From NCBI RefSeq assembly GCF_033958435.1, contig NC_134142.1:103676501-103740500 (forward strand): a stretch of DNA of 64,000 bases. Direction: 5' to 3'. The notes under the pieces are model-generated. The model saw only the letters and a program-made list of their open reading frames with translations, ran no database searches and was not told the origin of the DNA. Each line of letters starts with the position of its first letter. Positions within the stretch are counted from its first letter, which is position 1. Made by a program: the position numbers and the translations under genes. This document shows positions 35,266 through 46,164 of the stretch, one piece after another. This DNA comes from Carettochelys insculpta. Lineage: Eukaryota; Chordata; Testudines; Carettochelyidae.

Positions 35266-36118
35266 TAAGAACATAAGAACATAAGAACATAAGAACGGCC
35301 ATACTGGGTCAGACCAAAGGTCCATCAAGCCCAGCATCCCATCTGCCGACGGTGGCCAATGCCAGGTGCCCCAGAGAAGGAGAACAGAAGACAATGATCA
35401 AGTGATTTATCTCCTGCCATACATCTCCTGCCCTTGTTATGAAGGCTAGGGCACCATACTTTATCCCTGGCTAATAGCCATTTATGGACCTAACCTGCAA
35501 AAATTTATCAAGCTCTTTTTTAAACCCTAATAGAGTCCTGGCCTTCACAGCCTCCTCCGGCAAGGAGTTCCACAGGTTGACTGTGCGCTGTGTGAAGAAA
35601 AATTTCCTTTTATTAGTTTTGAACCTACTACCCATCAATTTCATTTGGTGTCCCCTAGTTCTTGTATTATGGGAAAAGGTAAATAATTTTTCTATATTCA
35701 CTTTCTCCACACCATTCATGATTTTATATACCTCTATCATATCGCCCCTCAATCGCCTTTTTTCCAAACTGAAAAGTCCCAGTCTCTCTAGCCTCTCCCC
35801 ATATGGGACCCTTTCCAAGCCCCTAATCATCTTAGTCGCCCTTTTCTGAACCTTTTCTAATGCCAATATATCTTTTTTGAGGTGAGGAGACCACATCTGC
35901 ACACAGTACTCGAGATGTGGGCGTACCATAGTTTTATATAGGGGAAGTATGATATCTTTTGTCTTATTATCGATCCCTTTTTTAATAATTCCTAACATCC
36001 TATTTTCCTTACTAACTGCCGCTGCACACTGCGTGGATGTCTTCAGAGAACTATCCACTATAACTCCAAGATCCCTTTCCTGATCTGTCGTAGCTAAATT
36101 TGACCCCATCATGTAGTA
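35266..36118 (-). mobile_element. CR1 LINE, 3' part, well preserved
   Basis: A minus-strand open frame of 213 codons (36112-35471) is followed by the CR1 3' UTR and, at 35268-35294, about three and a half copies of TTCTTATG (minus strand), the octamer tail characteristic of CR1. It is 5' truncated just upstream of 36112. This is the least diverged CR1 in the window. Confidence 0.92.
35471..36112 (-). pseudogene. CR1 reverse transcriptase C-terminal fragment
   Basis: 213 uninterrupted codons from the C-terminal third of CR1 ORF2: [44 protein letters not shown], and the conserved [12 protein letters not shown] near the end. The catalytic RT blocks lie upstream and are absent. The first Met is internal to the original protein, so this is a truncated relic and not a gene start. 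The intact frame suggests a fairly recent insertion. Confidence 0.88.
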
Positions 36119-36119
36119 C

Positions 36120-37746
36120 GTGTATTAGTTTATGTTTTATCCATAAAGCTTTGCAAATTCAGCCTTCCTTATATGCTTTGGGAATGGACCTTTGAAAACA
36201 AAGGCCCTTCTAGGCTGGGCCTATTTTGGATCACAAGGTCCTAATGAAAAATGTGTCTGGTAAACTAGCTCAGAAAGTTGGATACAGGTTTGGATGTGGT
36301 CCTTGGAGTGAGAAGTTCTGGTTCCCATTCTCTGTTCTACTGGTGATTGCTGTGATAGGAAATAAATACCCTCTGCATCAGTCTTCCCCGTCTGTAATAG
36401 GAGAGTGATAATTATGTGATACAAAGATTGTGAGGCTCAATTTAGTAATTTTGTAAGGAACTCTCAGATCTCTGAATGAGCTATAGGAATGCAAAGTGTT
36501 GTTCTCTTTTTCCAACCTTGTAAAATTGTGGCTCTGTTTTTCAGGTGATTTATACAAAGCTATACTAACCCACTTATCTTATTCTAAAATGCCTGGACTT
36601 TATTGACATCTTTATTGATGAGTATACCATAAATGATATGATTCATAAATCTTAGTTTTGTAATTGGACACGCCAACCATTCATGCAATGACTTACCACT
36701 TTACTCTTGAGTTATCTGGAATGAATTAATTGTGGTTGGAAATAGATGATTTTGAGGAAAGGAAATCTGGCCATCAGTGATTCAGAAAAGTTCTAATATA
36801 GATGTAATATTCTAATGAGGGAAAAATGTCCCAAAAATGCTTTTACTTTGGTGTCCTGCATAGGTGTTTTTTGTTTTTATAAATTAGAAGAAGTGGAACT
36901 GAGATTCTAGATAATTTGAAATGATTAACAGTGCATTCTACAACTGTTTGAAGACATTCCTTTGTAGGTTTCCATGGTTACATACGGCAACTGGGACTGT
37001 ATCTGGTTATGTTCATGAGCAGAACTTCTTCTCTGCTCTTGTAAAAGCTAGGTAGTAAAACACAGAAGAAGAAAGTGAAACAAGTGTTAGAGGCACATAT
37101 TTCTGGGCTTATCTCTGAAAAGTGACTGAGATATGTGATAGAAATAATTGCTTAGGTGATGATTTTCAGGATTTTTAAGCTATTCTACAAAGATGCTTAA
37201 TTTCAGATCCCCATCCTTCATGTGTTTCAGAAGATACAGTTCTAATGGAGACATGATTTGGCTCAAAAGGCCAATTCCTCACATCACATGTCACTCACTT
37301 GAGCATCTACAGAACTCTGAACAGAAATCCATATCACTAGCTCAAATTGTGCCACACTTCATCATCATTTTTCCCTGCCAAAGCATCCAGGATGCAGCAC
37401 AGTGAAATTATACTACTAATAATCAGTCATCAAAACATCACAAGAGGTAAATGCAACTAAGAAAACAAATGAATTGGAAATAAAAGAAAAATACGGAGGC
37501 TTTTATACAGCCAAATCCTCAGGAAGTGTAAAGTGGCACAGCTCTAGTGAAATCAGTGGAGCTGTACTGATTTGCATCTGCTCAGGATCTGGCATATATT
37601 GTTTAAATAAGGCAATAAAATGAAAATATGATCTTAAGGAAAATGCCTGCTGAGTAGATTACCCTTGGCCTTTGTATATGTGTTGGAGAGAGGTGGGGTA
37701 AACACAGAGATATTGGCACCCCTTTGGTTTAATATGTAAGTAACAT
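36120..37746. other. Unannotated AT-rich sequence
   Basis: No gene or firm repeat recognised. The short frames have no domain features. Confidence 0.4.
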
Positions 37747-38105
37747 ATAAGCTACGTCTACACGGGGGTGCTACATCGAAATAGCTTATTTCGATGTGGC
37801 GAAATCGAAATAAGCTATTTCGATGAATAGCGTCTACACGTCCTGCAGGGCTGGTGCCGTCGATGTTCAACGTCGATGTTGGGCAGCACTACATCGAAAT
37901 AGGCACTGCAGGGGAGCGTCTACACACCAAAGCAGCCCACATCAAAATAAGGGGGCCAGGAACAGCTGCAGACAGGGTCACAGGGTGGACTAGCACTTCT
38001 GGGGCAACAGCTAGCCGCTCCCTTAAAGGGCCCCTCCCAGACACACTCAGCCTGCACAGGATGCGGTCTGCAGAGACACAGGCATGCACACCCCGTCGAA
38101 GCAGT

Positions 38106-39492
38106 ATGGACCCCCAGCAGCAGCAGCAGCAGAAGCAGCAGCAGCAGCCAGAGGTCCCCACACCCACCCCTGCAGGAGCAATGCTTGCCATGCTCAGTGC
38201 TATGCAGGAGGCAGCTGACCACCTTTTATTTGTGGAAGAGGAGCTGCCCCCACAGGAGTAGGAAGCAGCCCCAGACCTTGCTGCCCTCCACCCCCGCACA
38301 CGCCACCGGCTGTGGAGCTACACCACGAGCACAGACTGGTGGGAACGGCTGGTGCTCAACGAGTGGGACAACGAGCGCTGGCTCCAGAATTTCCGCATGA
38401 GCCGGCAGACATTCCTGGAGCTCTGCCAGTGGCTCACCCCTGCCTTACGGCACCAGGACACCTCCATGCGACGTGCCCTCATGGTTGAGAAACGGGTCGG
38501 CATCGCTGTCTGGAAGCTGGCCACTCCAGACAGCTACAGATCCATAGGACAGCAGTTCAGCATGGGCAAGGCCACCGTCGGGGCTGTCCTCATGGAGGTA
38601 AGAGGACCCGGGGGGGGGGAGCCCTGCGGGGGAGAGCCCTGGGGGAGCAGCCCTGGGGGGGGAAATCCCTGGGGTGGCGGGCCAGACACACCCTGCACAC
38701 CCCTCACTGGTGCTCTCTCATGTCCTTCCCCTGCAGGTCATCTGCGCAATCAATGCCCTGCTCCTCTGCAGGCTTGTGCGGCTTGGGGACCCGGATGCTG
38801 CCATCATGGCATTTGCCAGCCTGGGCTTCTCAAATTGCTTTGGGGCTCTGGATGGGACCCATATCCCCATCCGTGCCCTGGAGCACAGCGGAGGACGCTT
38901 CCTCAACAGGAAGGGCTACCATTCGGTGGTCCTCCAGGCCTTGGTGGACAGCCAGGGCCGCTTCCTGGACGTTTATGTTGGCTGGCCTGGCAGCACCCAT
39001 GACGCCCAGGTATTCAGAAATTCGGGCCTGTGCCGCCAGCTGGAGGCGGGGACCTACATCCCACAGCATGAGATCCCTGTGGGGGATACCACCATGCCCC
39101 TCTGCGTCGTTGGAGACACGGCGTACCCCCTCTGGCCCTGGCTTATGCACCCTTACACGGGCCATCTCACAGCCAGCCAGGAGCGCTTCAACACATGCTT
39201 GAACCATGTGCGCCAGGTGGTCGAGTGCACTTTCGGCCGCCTCAAAGGGTGCTGGAGGTGTCTCCTCACCCGCCTGGATGCAGGCCCCACCAACATCCCC
39301 CAGATTGTGGGCGCGTGCAGCGCACTCCACAACCTGGTGGAGTGCAAGGGAGAGGCCTTCTTCCAGGGCTGGGCTGTGGAGGCTGGCAGGGCTGACGTGC
39401 AGCTACCCGCTGCCCCCAGTCGGCAGGTCGACCCCAAGGGGATCCGGGTCCGGGAGGCCCTGCGGGCCCATTTTGACCAGGCTGCAGGGTGA
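38106..39492 (+). pseudogene. Harbinger (HARBI1-type) DDE transposase, one stop codon
   Basis: The nuclease of the transposon. Exon 1 is 38106-38597, starting MDPQQQ with a polyglutamine run encoded by CAG repeats. It is broken by TAG at 38259-38261 within an otherwise open frame. It has the conserved STDWWERLVLNEW, FLELCQWLTP, ATPDSYRSIGQQF and GKATVGAV blocks of the helix-turn-helix region. The intron is 38598-38736 (GAG|GTAAGA to CTGCAG|GTC), in phase 0. Exon 2 is 38737-39492 and holds the full DDE_4 domain: Asp in GALDGTH (38851), Asp in GSTHDA (39001), GDTAYP, and Glu in VECTFGRLKG (39223). The spliced product would be about 415 residues, within the usual Harbinger range. Reverting one codon would restore the frame, so the copy is recent. 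Confidence 0.9.
38115..38148 (+). repeat. CAG trinucleotide run inside transposase exon 1
   Basis: An almost pure CAG run (one AAG) encoding Gln. A shortened version is found at the same place in the MITEs, where the deletion junction lies just downstream. Confidence 0.9.
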
Positions 39493-39597
39493 ACGCTGGC
39501 AGGCCACCCACTGCACCCCCCCATCCTCCACAACACTCCCTGCCCCCACGCTCACACCACAAAGCACCCAAGAGCACCCCCCCACACTTTGCTTGCA

Positions 39598-39603
39598 AAT
39601 AAA
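39598..39603 (+). promoter_or_regulatory. Polyadenylation signal AATAAA of the transposase gene
   Basis: AATAAA is about 105 bases after the transposase stop (39490-39492), in the gap between the two convergent genes. Confidence 0.6.
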
Positions 39604-39798
39604 TGGACCTGTTGTTTGAAACCAAACAGTGCAATCTCTTATTAATAATAAAATATATATATATAGAAAAAAAGGGGGGAACTATTTACATGGGGGTCAG
39701 GTACCAGAACAGAACAGGGGTCCAACACAAACTATATACAAATAATGGGGGATATGTACAAAGGACGGGGGGTGGGGCACATCCTCGGCCCCGCACCC

Positions 39799-41148
39799 CT
39801 ACTGTCCGGTGCCCGGGGTTGGAGGGTGCGACCCTCGCCTCAGCTGGAGCCCTGGCCGAGGCTGGGTGGGGGCCAGGCGAACCGGCAGATATGGCTGGCT
39901 GGTGTCTGCAGGCCCCAGGTCCCCCTCAGCGGCAGGCCTCAAGGTGGCGGATGGTGGAGGGACAGCAGTCAGAGCGGTGAGCGGAGTGGTGGGCAGTGCA
40001 GCATGGGGGGCCAGGTGTTCCGTGATGCACTCGAAGGTCTGCATGAAGGCCCCCCAAGCCTCCTGGTGCCAGGCCAGCGCTCGCTCTTGTAGCTCCGGCC
40101 GCCGCTCCTCCACCCGCAGGCGCTGCTCCAACACCTCCAGCTGACGCCGGAGGGTCATGAGCAGCTGGGGGTCCGTGGCTGTCCTCTGCTGGTGGCTCCG
40201 CCGTCGGCTTTGTCCTGGGTCTGGTCGGTGCTCCGCCGAGGGGCTGGCCTGCTGGGATGGCCCCGGTGGGCTCTCTGGGACCACTGACACCTTGCCGGCG
40301 CTCTCTGGGCCCTCCGATGGTGCAGCTGTGGAACACGGGGGAAGAAGAGTGGAGACAGCCGTTAGTGTGGGCCCTGGTCCGTGGCCCTTGTCCCCCGACC
40401 CCTCTGCTGCTGGTTCCCCATCCCCGTTCCCGGGAGATGCTGCTGCTGATGATGGGTGTCCCCCCCGGGGGACCCTAGGTTCCGCTCCCTCCATCCCCAG
40501 GGATGGGGCATGGCTCTGTCCTGCTGGGGGGCAGGGGGTGATGCACTCTTCTGAGGGACATGCCACTGCTGTCCTTGGGGCCGTGGTCATCTGGGCATGT
40601 GGAAGGCCCTGGTCATGTCTCTTGTCCCCACCCCTTAATCCCAGGGGTGTGCACCGGGGGGCGGTACATACCTGACGGTCCGCTCCCCTGGTCGGGGGAC
40701 ACCCACTGGGCGGATGCCCTGCTGGAGCTCCGGGATGGGATGGCGATCTGGAGCCCCCGTCGCTGGAGAAGTCCCCCTCCTCCTCCTCCGGCATCCCAGG
40801 GGTGGGCTCCTGGGGGCGCCCCTGGGGTGCAGGGCTTGCATCTGGGGCGGACTCTGTCTCCGGGGCCTGCTGGGGCTCATCGGCCGAGGTGTCAAGAGTG
40901 GCTGGGGTGGAGGAGGTATACCGGGGGCCCAGGATGGTCCTGAGCTCCCTGTAAAAGGGGCAAGTGGCGGGGGTGGCCCCAGATTGGCTGGCCGCGTCCC
41001 GGGCCCGGGTGTAACCCTGCCGCAGCTCCTTCACCTTACTCCTGACGTGGTCAGGAGTGCGGGCAGGGTGACCCCGGGCAGCCAGGCCCTCGGCCAGCCG
41101 AGCGAACGCATCCGCATTCCCCCTCTTGCTCCCCATTACCTGGAGCAC
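39799..41148 (-). CDS. Myb/SANT-like DNA-binding protein of the Harbinger element
   Basis: A 449-codon open frame. The DNA-binding trihelix (Myb_DNA-bind_4 style) starts upstream of the first Met: KRQRGPSWTEAEIQDLLGLW is read in the same frame to about 41220. Inside the frame follow AFARLAEGLAARGH and DHVRSKVKELRQGYTRARD. Next are an acidic Pro/Ser-rich linker (EEEEGDFSSDGGS), then a C-terminal segment with a coiled-coil-like stretch (LRRQLEVLEQRLRVEERR). The likely true start is ATG at 41303-41301, one frame off, so a 1-base indel in the C-rich run between is inferred. A good donor CAG|GTATG at 40672/40671 and an acceptor near 40330 suggest an intron, yet the frame stays open through it. In the family this protein recruits the transposase to the termini. 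Confidence 0.75.
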   Translation of the reverse strand: MLQVMGSKRGNADAFARLAEGLAARGHPARTPDHVRSKVKELRQGYTRARDAASQSGATPATCPFYRELRTILGPRYTSSTPATLDTSADEPQQAPETESAPDASPAPQGRPQEPTPGMPEEEEGDFSSDGGSRSPSHPGAPAGHPPSGCPPTRGADRQVCTAPRCTPLGLRGGDKRHDQGLPHAQMTTAPRTAVACPSEECITPCPPAGQSHAPSLGMEGAEPRVPRGGHPSSAAASPGNGDGEPAAEGSGDKGHGPGPTLTAVSTLLPPCSTAAPSEGPESAGKVSVVPESPPGPSQQASPSAEHRPDPGQSRRRSHQQRTATDPQLLMTLRRQLEVLEQRLRVEERRPELQERALAWHQEAWGAFMQTFECITEHLAPHAALPTTPLTALTAVPPPSATLRPAAEGDLGPADTSQPYLPVRLAPTQPRPGLQLRRGSHPPTPGTGQ

Positions 41149-41549
41149 CTCCTCCTTGCCCCAGAGCCCCAGCAGGTCCTGGATCTCAGCCTCCGTCCAG
41201 GAGGGGCCCCGCTGCCTCTTCCCAGGCTGGCTGCCAGGCTGGGAGCCCTGGCTCCCCTTCGGGGGGTGCCCTGGGGGCGCTTGGGGGGCTGCCTAGCGGC
41301 CATCAGTGCAGGGTGGTGGGTTGGGGCTGCTGCAAGGCGTGCAGGCTCGCTGTGTGGCAATGCTGCTGCCTGCACGCACTCTCAGCTTCCTGCACAGGAA
41401 CGCAGGGGGCGGGGAGCTTTAAGGGGCTGCTGCACACGGCGACCGTAGAGCTCAGGGGCTGGAGAGAGCATCTCTCAACCCCTGAGCTGATGGCCGCCAT
41501 GGCAGACCCCGCTATTTCGATGTTGCGGGACGCGCATCGTCTACACGTG

Positions 41550-41580
41550 CCCTACTTCGACGTTCAACGTCGAAGTAGGG
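41550..41580. repeat. 31-bp perfect palindrome in the subterminal region
   Basis: CCCTACTTCGACGTT, one central base, then the exact reverse complement. It is present at the equivalent place in MITE copies A, B, C and D (6705, 13883, 25324, 43511), so it is an inherited structural part of the family and a candidate binding site. Confidence 0.85.
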
Positions 41581-41741
41581 CGCTATTCTCATCTCCTGAT
41601 GGGGATAGCGACTTCGATGTCTCGCTGCCTTATGTCGATTTCAACTTTGAAATAGCGCTCGCCACGTGTAGACGTGGCGGGTGCTATTTCGAAGTTGGCA
41701 TGGCTACTTCGAAGTAGCTGGCTTGTGTAGACGCGGCTATA

Positions 41742-43274
41742 GTGGATCAGAAGTCCATAATAAGCTTATGACAGACTGTCAACATTAACTCTGGGGCTTC
41801 AGGTCCAAGGTCAGAGTAAGCCAGGAAGTAGCTCTTTTCCTTCCCTCTGGCGTAGAATTAGGGTTGCATCTGACCAGAGCAATTCTGGGTGATTTCTTTT
41901 CCAACATGACATAACATGGTTTTTTAAAAATATCCTATTTAAATCTCTAGAATCGTTTCCAGCAATCACTGGGGGATTGATACTACTTTTAGGAGACTCC
42001 AACCAATATCGAAGCATTGGCAGCCCTATATAGAAAAAAAAAACCCAAAAAACAAAAAACCTCTCCATGGGGATGAATGATTGCTGAGGTTGGGAAGAAC
42101 CAGTTTGTAAATCTCTAAATAAACCTCAAGAAGCTCTTGGTAGAATTGGAGATTTGCAGAAAATCTAAAGAAAAACCCTATCCTGGGTCCTAGACACTGA
42201 GGACCTGGGCTGACGACTATTAAAGTCAATGGGTATTGGCAGAGCCATTGACCGAAGGGGGCAAAAGGGACAATAGCCCCAGGGTCCAGCAATTTTTAAA
42301 GGGTCTGGGGCTCTGGACTGCTACCTTGGCAGCAGCAGCCAGATCCCTGGGTCCTTTAAATCACTGCTGTAGACCTGTCTGAAGTTGTCTGGGCAGCACT
42401 GAGGTCTAAGCTCCCATCCCCACATTTTCCAGAGCCCAGTAAAATCTGATGCTAGGCACAGGTATTGGATCAGGCCTTAAGGTAGACACTGGGAAACATT
42501 TCTGTTAACTGCCTTTGGAATATTTTTAATGAACCCAGCAACTGAGTTACAAATTTGCAAGTTCCAGACTCTGGAATGGATCTTCCTTCACTCTCTCACC
42601 TTCCCGAGATCAAATTGCTTCTTATCGTGAAATTAGCTTGTTATGATGAGTTTTGGATTATTGTCTACAAGAAAAGAAATCTGCAGTGAGAGGTTGTTAG
42701 AACAATACTGGCAGGCGCAGAACATAGCCATGATTCTTATATATGGAAAGCTTCTTGGGCCTAAGTGTTCTCCAGAATGGTTGCACTTCTAGGATTTTGC
42801 TTTTTTCCAGAATATATTCAATAAATAGCATTTAAGATCTTGGTAAAGGTCTATTTTACAGACCTCAGAGAAAATATAAGGTGATGCTTTCAGTCATTTC
42901 TGATATAATGCCCTGTAACTTAAAGTAACTACCATGGTTTTCCCCATTTGTGGAATGGTGCCCAGAAATGCAACTATTGCTCAGAGGTCTGTGGCTTCCA
43001 GGTTTGCTAATTATGGCATCAGACATATATTTGACATAGAAGTGTATTTCTATTGGTTTTTGTGTCATAAAAATAAGTCACATTTAATCTCTATCTAGCC
43101 ATCAGTTAGCTTAGTAATTTTTGATGCACTGTGTCAGTTGGGTCTCCAGTACCACTGACAGCCTGGCAAGCCTGTGGCTGAAGGACTGGCTAGAGCAACA
43201 GGAATGGTGAGTTGTGATCTGTGCTTTTTCTTTGAGGGTTCATTGACGGATTGATCAAGATGACTTACTTTGCA
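41742..43274. other. Unannotated sequence, possible old DNA-transposon remains
   Basis: Mostly AT-rich. Around 42240-42370 there is text resembling degraded hAT interiors ('ccagggtccagcaattt', 'gtcctttaaat'), but no termini could be paired. No gene is seen. Confidence 0.35.
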
Positions 43275-43282
43275 GTGTATAG

Positions 43283-44314
43283 CAAGGTTGAGCAATAAGC
43301 AGTCCATTGGCCAGATGCAGTTCACCAGAGTTAGCCCCAGGTAGGTCACCAGAGCTGCGTCTACACGTGCACGCTACTTCGAAGTAGCGGCACCAACTTC
43401 GAAATAGCGCCCGTCGCGTCTACACGCGTCGGGCGCTATTTCGAAGTTAACTTCGACGTTAGGCGGCGAGACGTCGAAGTCGCTAACCTCATGAGGAGAT
43501 AGGAATAGCGCCCTACTTCGACGTTCAACGTCGAAGTAGGGACCGTGTAGACGATCCGCGTCCCGCAACGTCGAAATTGCTGGGTCCTCCATGGCGGCCA
43601 TCAGCTGGGGGGTTGAGAGATGCTCTCTCTCCAGCCCCTGCGGGGCTCTATGGTCACCGTGGGCAGGAGCCCTTAGCCCAGGGCTTCTGGCTGCTTCTGC
43701 GGCAGCTGGGGATCTATGCTGCAGGCACAGGGTCTGCAACCATTTGTCAGCTCTGTGTATCTTGTGTTGTTTAGTGAAAGTGTGTCTGGGAGGGGCCCTT
43801 TAAGGGAGCGGCTTGCTGTTGAGTCCGCCCTGTGACCCTGTCTGCAGCTGTGCCTGGCATCCCTATTTCGATGTGTGCTACTTTGACGTGTAGACGTTCC
43901 CTCGCTGCGCCTATTTCGATGTTGGGCTGAGCAACGTCGAAGTTGAACATCGACGTTGCTGGCCCTGGAGGACGTGTAGACGTTATTCATCGCAATAGAC
44001 TATTTCGATGTCGCAACATCGAAATAAGCTATTTCGATGTTGGCTGCACGTGTAGACGTAGCCCAGATGGTTTATTTACCTGTGAGTCTGTAGGTTCGGC
44101 CACTTGCAGCTCCCTCTGGCCAATGGGACCTAAGGGAAATGATGGTCTGGCCTGTACTGCTTCCCACAGCTTTCAGTGGCAGGAATAGTGATTTCTGGTC
44201 AACAGGAGCTGCAAGTGGCCATACCTATGGCCGTGCAGGTAAATGAAGTGTCTGGCAGACCAGCAGGGGCTAATCCTGGTGAACTGCATCCATCCTGCTT
44301 ATTTGCCACCCCAG
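43283..44314. mobile_element. hAT MITE with 8-bp TSD, interrupted by Harbinger MITE D
   Basis: Perfect 8-bp duplications GTGTATAG lie at 43275-43282 and 44315-44322. The left end CAAGGTTGAGCAATAAGC pairs with the right end read in reverse (CTGGGGTGGCAAATAAGC). Inside each end the inverted repeat continues ('gatgcagttcaccag', 'ttagcccc'). Removing the nested MITE (43353-44063 plus one CAG) leaves about 318 bp, all palindromic, with no coding sequence. Confidence 0.88.
43353..44063 (-). mobile_element. Harbinger MITE, 711 bp (copy D), nested
   Basis: Same family as A-C, reverse orientation. The ends are AGCTGCGTCTACACGTG and the reverse complement of GGCTACGTCTACACGTG, flanked by CAG duplications (43350-43352, 44064-44066). 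The 31-bp palindrome (43511-43541) is intact and a second block of GGGCGCTATTTCGAAGTTA is present. The short transposase-start remnant reads on the minus strand as in copy A. It sits inside a hAT MITE and is therefore the younger of the two. Confidence 0.92.
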
Positions 44315-44322
44315 GTGTATAG

Positions 44323-45985
44323 TATATACAGCAGTATAAATAAGTCATTGTTCATATGAAATTTTAGTATGCATTGACATAGTGCTTTTTATGTAGCCTG
44401 TTGGAAAACAAAGCAAATATCTAGATGAGTTTATTTCCCTCAGATGACCTCTGTGTAATCCCAGAGGTAAGCGTACTCCTGGTTAAGAACCACTTGCATA
44501 GGGAACTTGAAACAGGTAGCTGCCAGTCTTGGAGCTGGCCCATGCCATTCTGTTGCAAGAGACCTGGAACAAGCGGGCCCAGAAAGGCAGTGACAAAAGG
44601 AGATAAATATGGTGATTTACAATACCTTCACCTCCAAATCTCTGCCAACCTTTGTGAGAAGCAGCTTCAATGTGACTAGTACACTGTCCAATCCATGTAC
44701 CTTTTGTACATATATCAGTGTGTTCTGGTCTTGTGGTACATGTCCTCTCTTCCTACTTTCCTGTGTACCATTTCACTTGGGAGATCTTTTAGACTTGTCC
44801 TGCCAGTCTCCCATAGGACAAGCGGAAATCTGGCATCTTATGCTTTGACGGTTTTCAAGTGTACATGGAAGAGGCCTACCTTAGGCCTTTCTGGAAAGAA
44901 GTCAGGGTGAACAACAGACTGAGGCTGCTGTCTCTGAGAACCTGATATTAGCGACAGGAAGGAGATGTTTCTTTGTCTTAAGATGGGAATATTGTTAAAA
45001 AAGTAAAAATTAATATGAATGCTTTTATATGCAGCAACCTTCATAAAACTAGTCATCACAGTTCACAGTGCCAGAAAATATTGTTTGGAAAATATCTGAT
45101 AAACATATTCTGTCTTTGCATCCATTTATTGGCTTCATAATTGCTTGTAGATCATGCAATGTCAGCTTGACATTGTATAATGGATTTTTGGATATACTAG
45201 TTGTTTGAGAAATTTACTGTGAATCCCTCCCCATGCTCATTTAGCTATAGTTGGCTTTTCAGCTAGATGACAGTGAATGGGCGGGAGGAGGGATTCTACG
45301 TCCAAATTTTCATTAGAGAGCAAAAAAGATGTTCAAATTTTCCTCATTATTCAGCTTTGTGTTGGTTCTCATCGTCATAGTAACAGGTCACCATTAAGCG
45401 AATAGGACCATTAGCACTAATAGTCACTGAAGTGAGTTGCTGTGGTGCTGTACAGGTCCTTATCCATAAGGTGGTTAAAAGGTGCATAGGAATGGGACTA
45501 ATATATTCAGAAAACAACAGATTGTCAAAGGGCTCCTGTGCAAACCGTGGTGTGACTATTTCAGTTACTATTCAGCTCTCTTGAAATGCAAATACTTGTC
45601 ATAGACAGGGCTGCTGGAACAATTTTTATAGTGGTGATTATGGCAGTCATAGAAACAATGTATTTGGTTTTTGTTATTCCTGTTTCCAGCCAGTACCACT
45701 GGTCACGGACTTCCTTCAGATGTCTTGGTACTATGTTTGCTTAGCAATTTCCCAATTGTTACAGTCTGATGCTCCCAAAGATTGGTAAGGTTTAACTTGT
45801 CTTGGAAAAAGATAGTGGTTTAAAATCTGCTTGGAGTGAGTTTTATGCACATACCTGCCTGCCTAATTCTTGGGTTCAGACTGATCTATCAAGAATGAAT
45901 AGATTTGGTCCTTGATAATTGTCTGTAAGAAACAAATATTTAGCTTTCTGAAATAAAATGCAGTCAAAGTTCATACCTATTTCCT
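44323..45985. other. Unannotated AT-rich sequence
   Basis: No gene or firm repeat recognised in about 1.7 kb. Confidence 0.4.
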
Positions 45986-45989
45986 GTAA

Positions 45990-46164
45990 GCTGAGCGTGT
46001 GGGCAGTCACCCAGGAGAGATTTGTGTGTTGCCCAGCAGATTAGCAGTGCACCCACAGCAGGCAGTATGTGCTTCTATTGTTGGTGCACACCCACACATG
46101 ACTTGGTGCACATAATATTTATTCCACCCTGGATGGAAAAATTTAGAGGGAACACTGGTTCATG
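45990..46164. mobile_element. hAT-like MITE fragment
   Basis: The right end reads as the reverse complement of CAGTGTTCCCTCTAAATTTT. The same end occurs in opposite orientation at about 60133, with the shared neighbour 'ccatcc'. The left end is not clear. Confidence 0.45.

Larger units (their letters stand above)
37750..41738 (+). mobile_element. PIF/Harbinger DNA transposon, near-complete (element 4)
   Basis: A 3,989-bp element. The left end is AGCTACGTCTACACG and the right end reverse complements to AGCCGCGTCTACACAAG. ATA duplications flank it (37747-37749, 41739-41741). Both subterminal regions (about 350 bp left, 300 bp right) match the two halves of the 711-bp MITEs. It contains a two-exon DDE transposase on plus and a convergent Myb/SANT-like gene on minus, about 300 bp apart at their 3' ends. 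One stop codon in the transposase and a probable frameshift at the start of the SANT gene are the main lesions I can see. Confidence 0.93.

Noticed and set aside
39799..41303. SANT gene as a host transcription factor
   Set aside because: It sits within the TIRs of a Harbinger element, convergent to the transposase, and has degenerate homologues in the two other Harbinger copies.
40714..41448. 244-codon plus-strand frame
   Set aside because: Antisense to the SANT gene of element 4, with no recognisable domain; a shadow frame in GC-rich DNA.
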